From: Alphaproteobacteria bacterium | GTDB taxonomy: Bacteria > Pseudomonadota > Alphaproteobacteria > GCA-2731375 | NCBI GenBank assembly: GCA_030746635.1 | Contig: JASLMH010000016.1 | Coordinates: 1 to 42,710, forward strand | DNA length: 42,710 nucleotides | Direction of reading: 5' to 3' | Part shown: positions 40,653 through 42,710 of the stretch, one piece after another | Layout: every line of letters begins with the position of its first letter | Numbering within the stretch: position 1 is the first letter of the stretch | Translations under genes and position numbers: made by a program | Notes under the pieces: model-generated | Told to the model about the DNA's origin: nothing | The model's database searches: none | What the model saw: the letters and a program-made list of their open reading frames with translations, nothing else

Positions 40653-41824
40653 CAGCCGCCCTCCAGGGCCAACGCCGTCGCCACCAACGCCATGTCCGCC
40701 CCCCGGCCGGCCAGGATCGACAGGCCGACCGGCAGGCCGTCGACGGTGGCGCCCGGCAGGTTGAGTTGCGGCAGGCCGGCCAGGCCGCCATGGGCGCACA
40801 GGCACAGGATCCGTTCGCGCACCGGGTTCTGCTGGTCCAGCGGCAGGGCCTTTATTGGCGCCGGGAACGGTGTCGTCGGCAGGCACAGGATGCTGCCGGG
40901 CGGCAATAGATACTCCAGTCGGCCCCGCGCCTCGCGCCGCATCAGGGCGGCCCATTGCCGATCCACCTCCGGGACCTGCGAGCCGTTGATCAGGCCCCGG
41001 GCCACGTTGAAGGCCAGGGCCGGGTTGTCGCGCTCCAGCCAGGGTTTGAAGGTCCGCCAGGCCTCGGCCGTCTGCAGGGTGCGCTGGGCCCGGCCCCAGA
41101 CCGACAGGCCCTGGGGCGCCATCACCTCCTCGCGGGTATCGCCGATCAGCGCAGCCAGCCGCTCGACCAGTGGCCGCAGGGCCTCGCGGGTGTCCGGCTC
41201 GGCGAAGGCGAAACCGTCGACGGCGACGATCAATCGTTTCGGCGGGTCCGCCGGCACCGCCTCGGCCAGCATCACTTCCGAGACCCTGGCGAAGGTGGCG
41301 GCGTCGCGGGTGAACCAGCCGGTGGTGTCGGCGGCCGGCGCCTGCGGCAGCATGCCCGTCAGGTCCAGGCGGCCGTGGGTCGGGCGGATGCCGTACAGGC
41401 CGCAGAAGCTGGCCGGTACCCGCACCGAGCCGCCGGTATCGCTGCCGATGGCGGTATCGCACAGCCCGGCCGCCACCGCCGCCGCCGAGCCCGAGGAGGA
41501 GCCGCCGGGCACCCGGTCCGGGGCGGCGCTGTTCAGGGGCGTGCCGTAGAACGGGTTCTCGCCCAGGATGCCCAGGGAGACCTCGTCGGTGATGGTCTTG
41601 CCGATCAGCCTCGCCCCGGCGTCCAGCAGGGTGCGCACCGCCCAGGCATGCGCCTCCGGTACCGGGTTCTGCTTGGCCCAGCCCGGATTGCCGCCGCCGG
41701 TAGGGAAGCCTGCGACGTCGAACAGATCCTTGGCGGCGAAGCTCAGCCCGGCCAGCGGCCCCTCGGCCGCGCCCTCGATCCGGACGTCCGGGCCGGGCAC
41801 GAAGGCATTGACGGCATCCGGCAT
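40652..41824 (-). CDS. Amidase signature enzyme, short form
   Basis: This 390-residue amidase has Lys in LSFAAKDLFDVAG, Ser in VPGGSSSGSAAAV and the nucleophile in GSDTGGSVRVPASFCGLYGIRPTHGRLD, a complete triad. It is shorter than the average of about 470 and lacks much of the usual N-terminal helix region, like AtzF/allophanate-type or AMI1-type amidases. I use the ATG at 41824 (MPDAVNAFV); its ribosome site is weak, and a start a few codons earlier (LTIDSRSRQ) is possible. It precedes the AtzH-like gene by a one-base overlap. It follows the ABM monooxygenase gene with a 23-bp gap. Substrate unknown. Confidence 0.87.
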   Translation of the reverse strand: MPDAVNAFVPGPDVRIEGAAEGPLAGLSFAAKDLFDVAGFPTGGGNPGWAKQNPVPEAHAWAVRTLLDAGARLIGKTITDEVSLGILGENPFYGTPLNSAAPDRVPGGSSSGSAAAVAAGLCDTAIGSDTGGSVRVPASFCGLYGIRPTHGRLDLTGMLPQAPAADTTGWFTRDAATFARVSEVMLAEAVPADPPKRLIVAVDGFAFAEPDTREALRPLVERLAALIGDTREEVMAPQGLSVWGRAQRTLQTAEAWRTFKPWLERDNPALAFNVARGLINGSQVPEVDRQWAALMRREARGRLEYLLPPGSILCLPTTPFPAPIKALPLDQQNPVRERILCLCAHGGLAGLPQLNLPGATVDGLPVGLSILAGRGADMALVATALALEGG

Positions 41825-41847
41825 CTGGCGGCTTCGGCTATCGATCG

Positions 41848-42162
41848 TCAGGCCGACGAGAGGACATGGATGACGCGTTCGGCGATCATGTCCTTGGTCT
41901 TGGCGCCGTAGGCGGCCATGTGCGGCGAGGCGGCATGTGCCTTCAGGGCGTCCAGGCTTTCCCATTTTTCGACCACCACGAAGGTATCGGGGCCGAACTC
42001 GGTCTGAAACGAGCCGACGCCCTCGGCATCGACCGCCGCACCGTATTCGATGCAGCCATCCTCGGCATGCACCGCGGGCACATTGGCCTTGAAGGCCTCC
42101 AGAATGGCATCGCGCTGACCCGGTTTGGCGGTGATCATAGCCAGTACATGAACCATCGACAT
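41848..42162 (-). CDS. Antibiotic biosynthesis monooxygenase (ABM) domain protein
   Basis: This 104-residue dimeric alpha-beta barrel protein has VHVLAMITAKPGQRDAILEAFKANVPAVHAEDGCIEYG and FVVVEKWESLDALKAHAASPHM, the usual ABM signature (YgiN-like quinol or small-molecule monooxygenase without cofactor). The ATG at 42162 is preferred because AAGGA lies eight bases upstream; a GTG at 42168 is possible. It is the first gene of the short minus-strand group with amidase, AtzH-like protein and amidase, so it may oxidise a precursor of the same substrate. Confidence 0.85.
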   Translation of the reverse strand: MSMVHVLAMITAKPGQRDAILEAFKANVPAVHAEDGCIEYGAAVDAEGVGSFQTEFGPDTFVVVEKWESLDALKAHAASPHMAAYGAKTKDMIAERVIHVLSSA

Positions 42163-42468
42163 AGCCACATTCCTTCTTCCGTTGAATCTATCGACCCCAA
42201 GCCGGATCGGCTCTCACGGTATAGCAGGCATGCCGGTCGGTGGCGCCGGAATTTAGGGCTTGCTGTCCATGGGGCGGCGTCGGGTGCTCCAAATTTCGCC
42301 GCCGGTCTGTTCGACACCGAGATCGCAACGCCCGGACCGGTCGGGTCGGAGAAGGGCAGTTCGACGAATCCGCGCCACGATTCATGGCCGAATACCGGAA
42401 AAGGAAATTCCCCTGGCATTAGCGCCCAGGAGATCGTCAATCGGGTTTCTACCGCCTTATGCGCGGTT

Positions 42469-42530
42469 GGGCGTCGTCAAAGCGATCGGGGCCGGATCCA
42501 AAACAGCACCAATCGACTTTGACGACGCCC
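42469..42530. repeat. 14-bp perfect inverted repeat in a 414-bp intergenic region
   Basis: GGGCGTCGTCAAAG (42469-42482) and CTTTGACGACGCCC (42517-42530) are perfect inverted copies separated by 34 bases. They lie in the gap 42163-42576, which otherwise holds no gene I can support. The structure could be a long hairpin after the chemotaxis receptor gene, but no T-run follows on either strand, so a simple Rho-independent terminator is doubtful. A regulatory or REP-like role is possible. Confidence 0.5.
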
Positions 42531-42576
42531 CGCGTCGGACATGCGCGAGCATCCGCCGCGGCCGACGATCTGTCCG

Positions 42577-42710
42577 CTATGCGGCGCGGACGTCGGCGAG
42601 GAAGGTCTCGACCGTCGACTTCAGGCCGTCGGCCTGTTTCGCCAGTTCCGTGGAGGCCGACATCACCTGGCCGGAGGCGGCGCCGGTCTCCGACGTCGCC
42701 TCGCTGACCT
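42577..42710 (-). CDS. Methyl-accepting chemotaxis protein, C-terminal fragment
   Basis: This partial gene, too short for the ORF track, runs off the right edge. The minus strand reads VSEATSETGAASGQVMSASTELAKQADGLKSTVETFLADVRAA and then TAG. That is the characteristic end of alphaproteobacterial chemoreceptors: the last signalling-domain heptads followed by a VETFLADVRAA tail. It would belong to a membrane or soluble receptor that controls CheA. Nothing can be said about its sensor region, which lies outside the window. Confidence 0.85.
   Translation of the reverse strand, partial: VSEATSETGAASGQVMSASTELAKQADGLKSTVETFLADVRAA

Noticed and set aside
42135-42440. 101-residue minus-strand ORF (MTISWALMPGEFPFPVFGHESW...)
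   Set aside because: The first half looks faintly protein-like, but there is no family I recognise and no clear ribosome site. It also overlaps the ABM start in another frame, so it was not supported.
1-42710. CRISPR arrays, tRNA/rRNA genes, IS elements, prophage
   Set aside because: I looked for regularly spaced repeats, cloverleaf-like segments, terminal inverted repeats with transposases and phage genes, and found none.

Overview
The window is GC-rich and densely coded, with about 40 genes and short intergenic gaps. Codon choice, an alphaproteobacterial-type porin, a PAS_5-type protein, a DUF3225 (AtzH/HpxZ) protein and a dispersed alphaproteobacterial intergenic repeat all point to an alphaproteobacterium, plausibly Rhodospirillales-like. 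I cannot settle the genus. I see no rRNA, tRNA, CRISPR array, transposase, integrase or phage gene.

Layout. 1-6.2 kb: a 5'-cut GST-like gene, a lone DmsA-like molybdoenzyme divergent from a DUF169 gene, an O-methyltransferase-type enzyme and a luciferase-like (LLM) flavin enzyme. 6.4-11.6 kb: a GSAM-like PLP aminotransferase, a tightly coupled four-subunit 2-oxoacid:ferredoxin oxidoreductase operon (ferredoxin, alpha, beta, gamma), and a duplicated C-GCAxxG-C-C protein. 11.6-14.3 kb: carnitine-dehydrogenase-like, BKACE and SDR genes. 14.5-16 kb: a small lipoprotein and a porin with no signal peptide, next to a dispersed repeat. 16-20.2 kb: a dihydropyrimidinase, then an amidohydrolase / AhpD-like protein / LLM operon. 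20.2-24 kb: a PAS protein, a PEP-CTERM protein, a lone 2-hydroxyacyl-CoA dehydratase/benzoyl-CoA reductase-type subunit and an SDR. 24-34.5 kb: an amidase, HyuA and HyuB (hydantoinase/oxoprolinase), and a molybdopterin enzyme / 4Fe-4S / NrfD / ornithine-cyclodeaminase operon. 34.5-42.7 kb: a class III cyclase fused to an alpha/beta hydrolase, an EthD-like protein, two MFS transporters, two amidases flanking an AtzH-like protein, an ABM monooxygenase and the C-terminus of a chemotaxis receptor.

The genes read as a patchwork of catabolic modules for amides, cyclic ureides, quaternary amines and acyl-CoA/2-oxoacids, combined with molybdenum, iron-sulfur and flavin redox enzymes. There is no conventional DNA-binding regulator in the window. 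Several intergenic inverted repeats look like operators.

The strongest unusual signal is at 18689-19243. It is an AhpD/carboxymuconolactone-decarboxylase-like gene whose CxxC motif is written TGC-CCG-TTC-TGA. The frame stays open and conserved-looking after the TGA, and a hairpin that meets the published bacterial SECIS rules starts 11 nt downstream. I read it as a selenoprotein (NGCPF-U-LDINASRG) that an ordinary ORF caller splits in two, as the supplied ORF track does.
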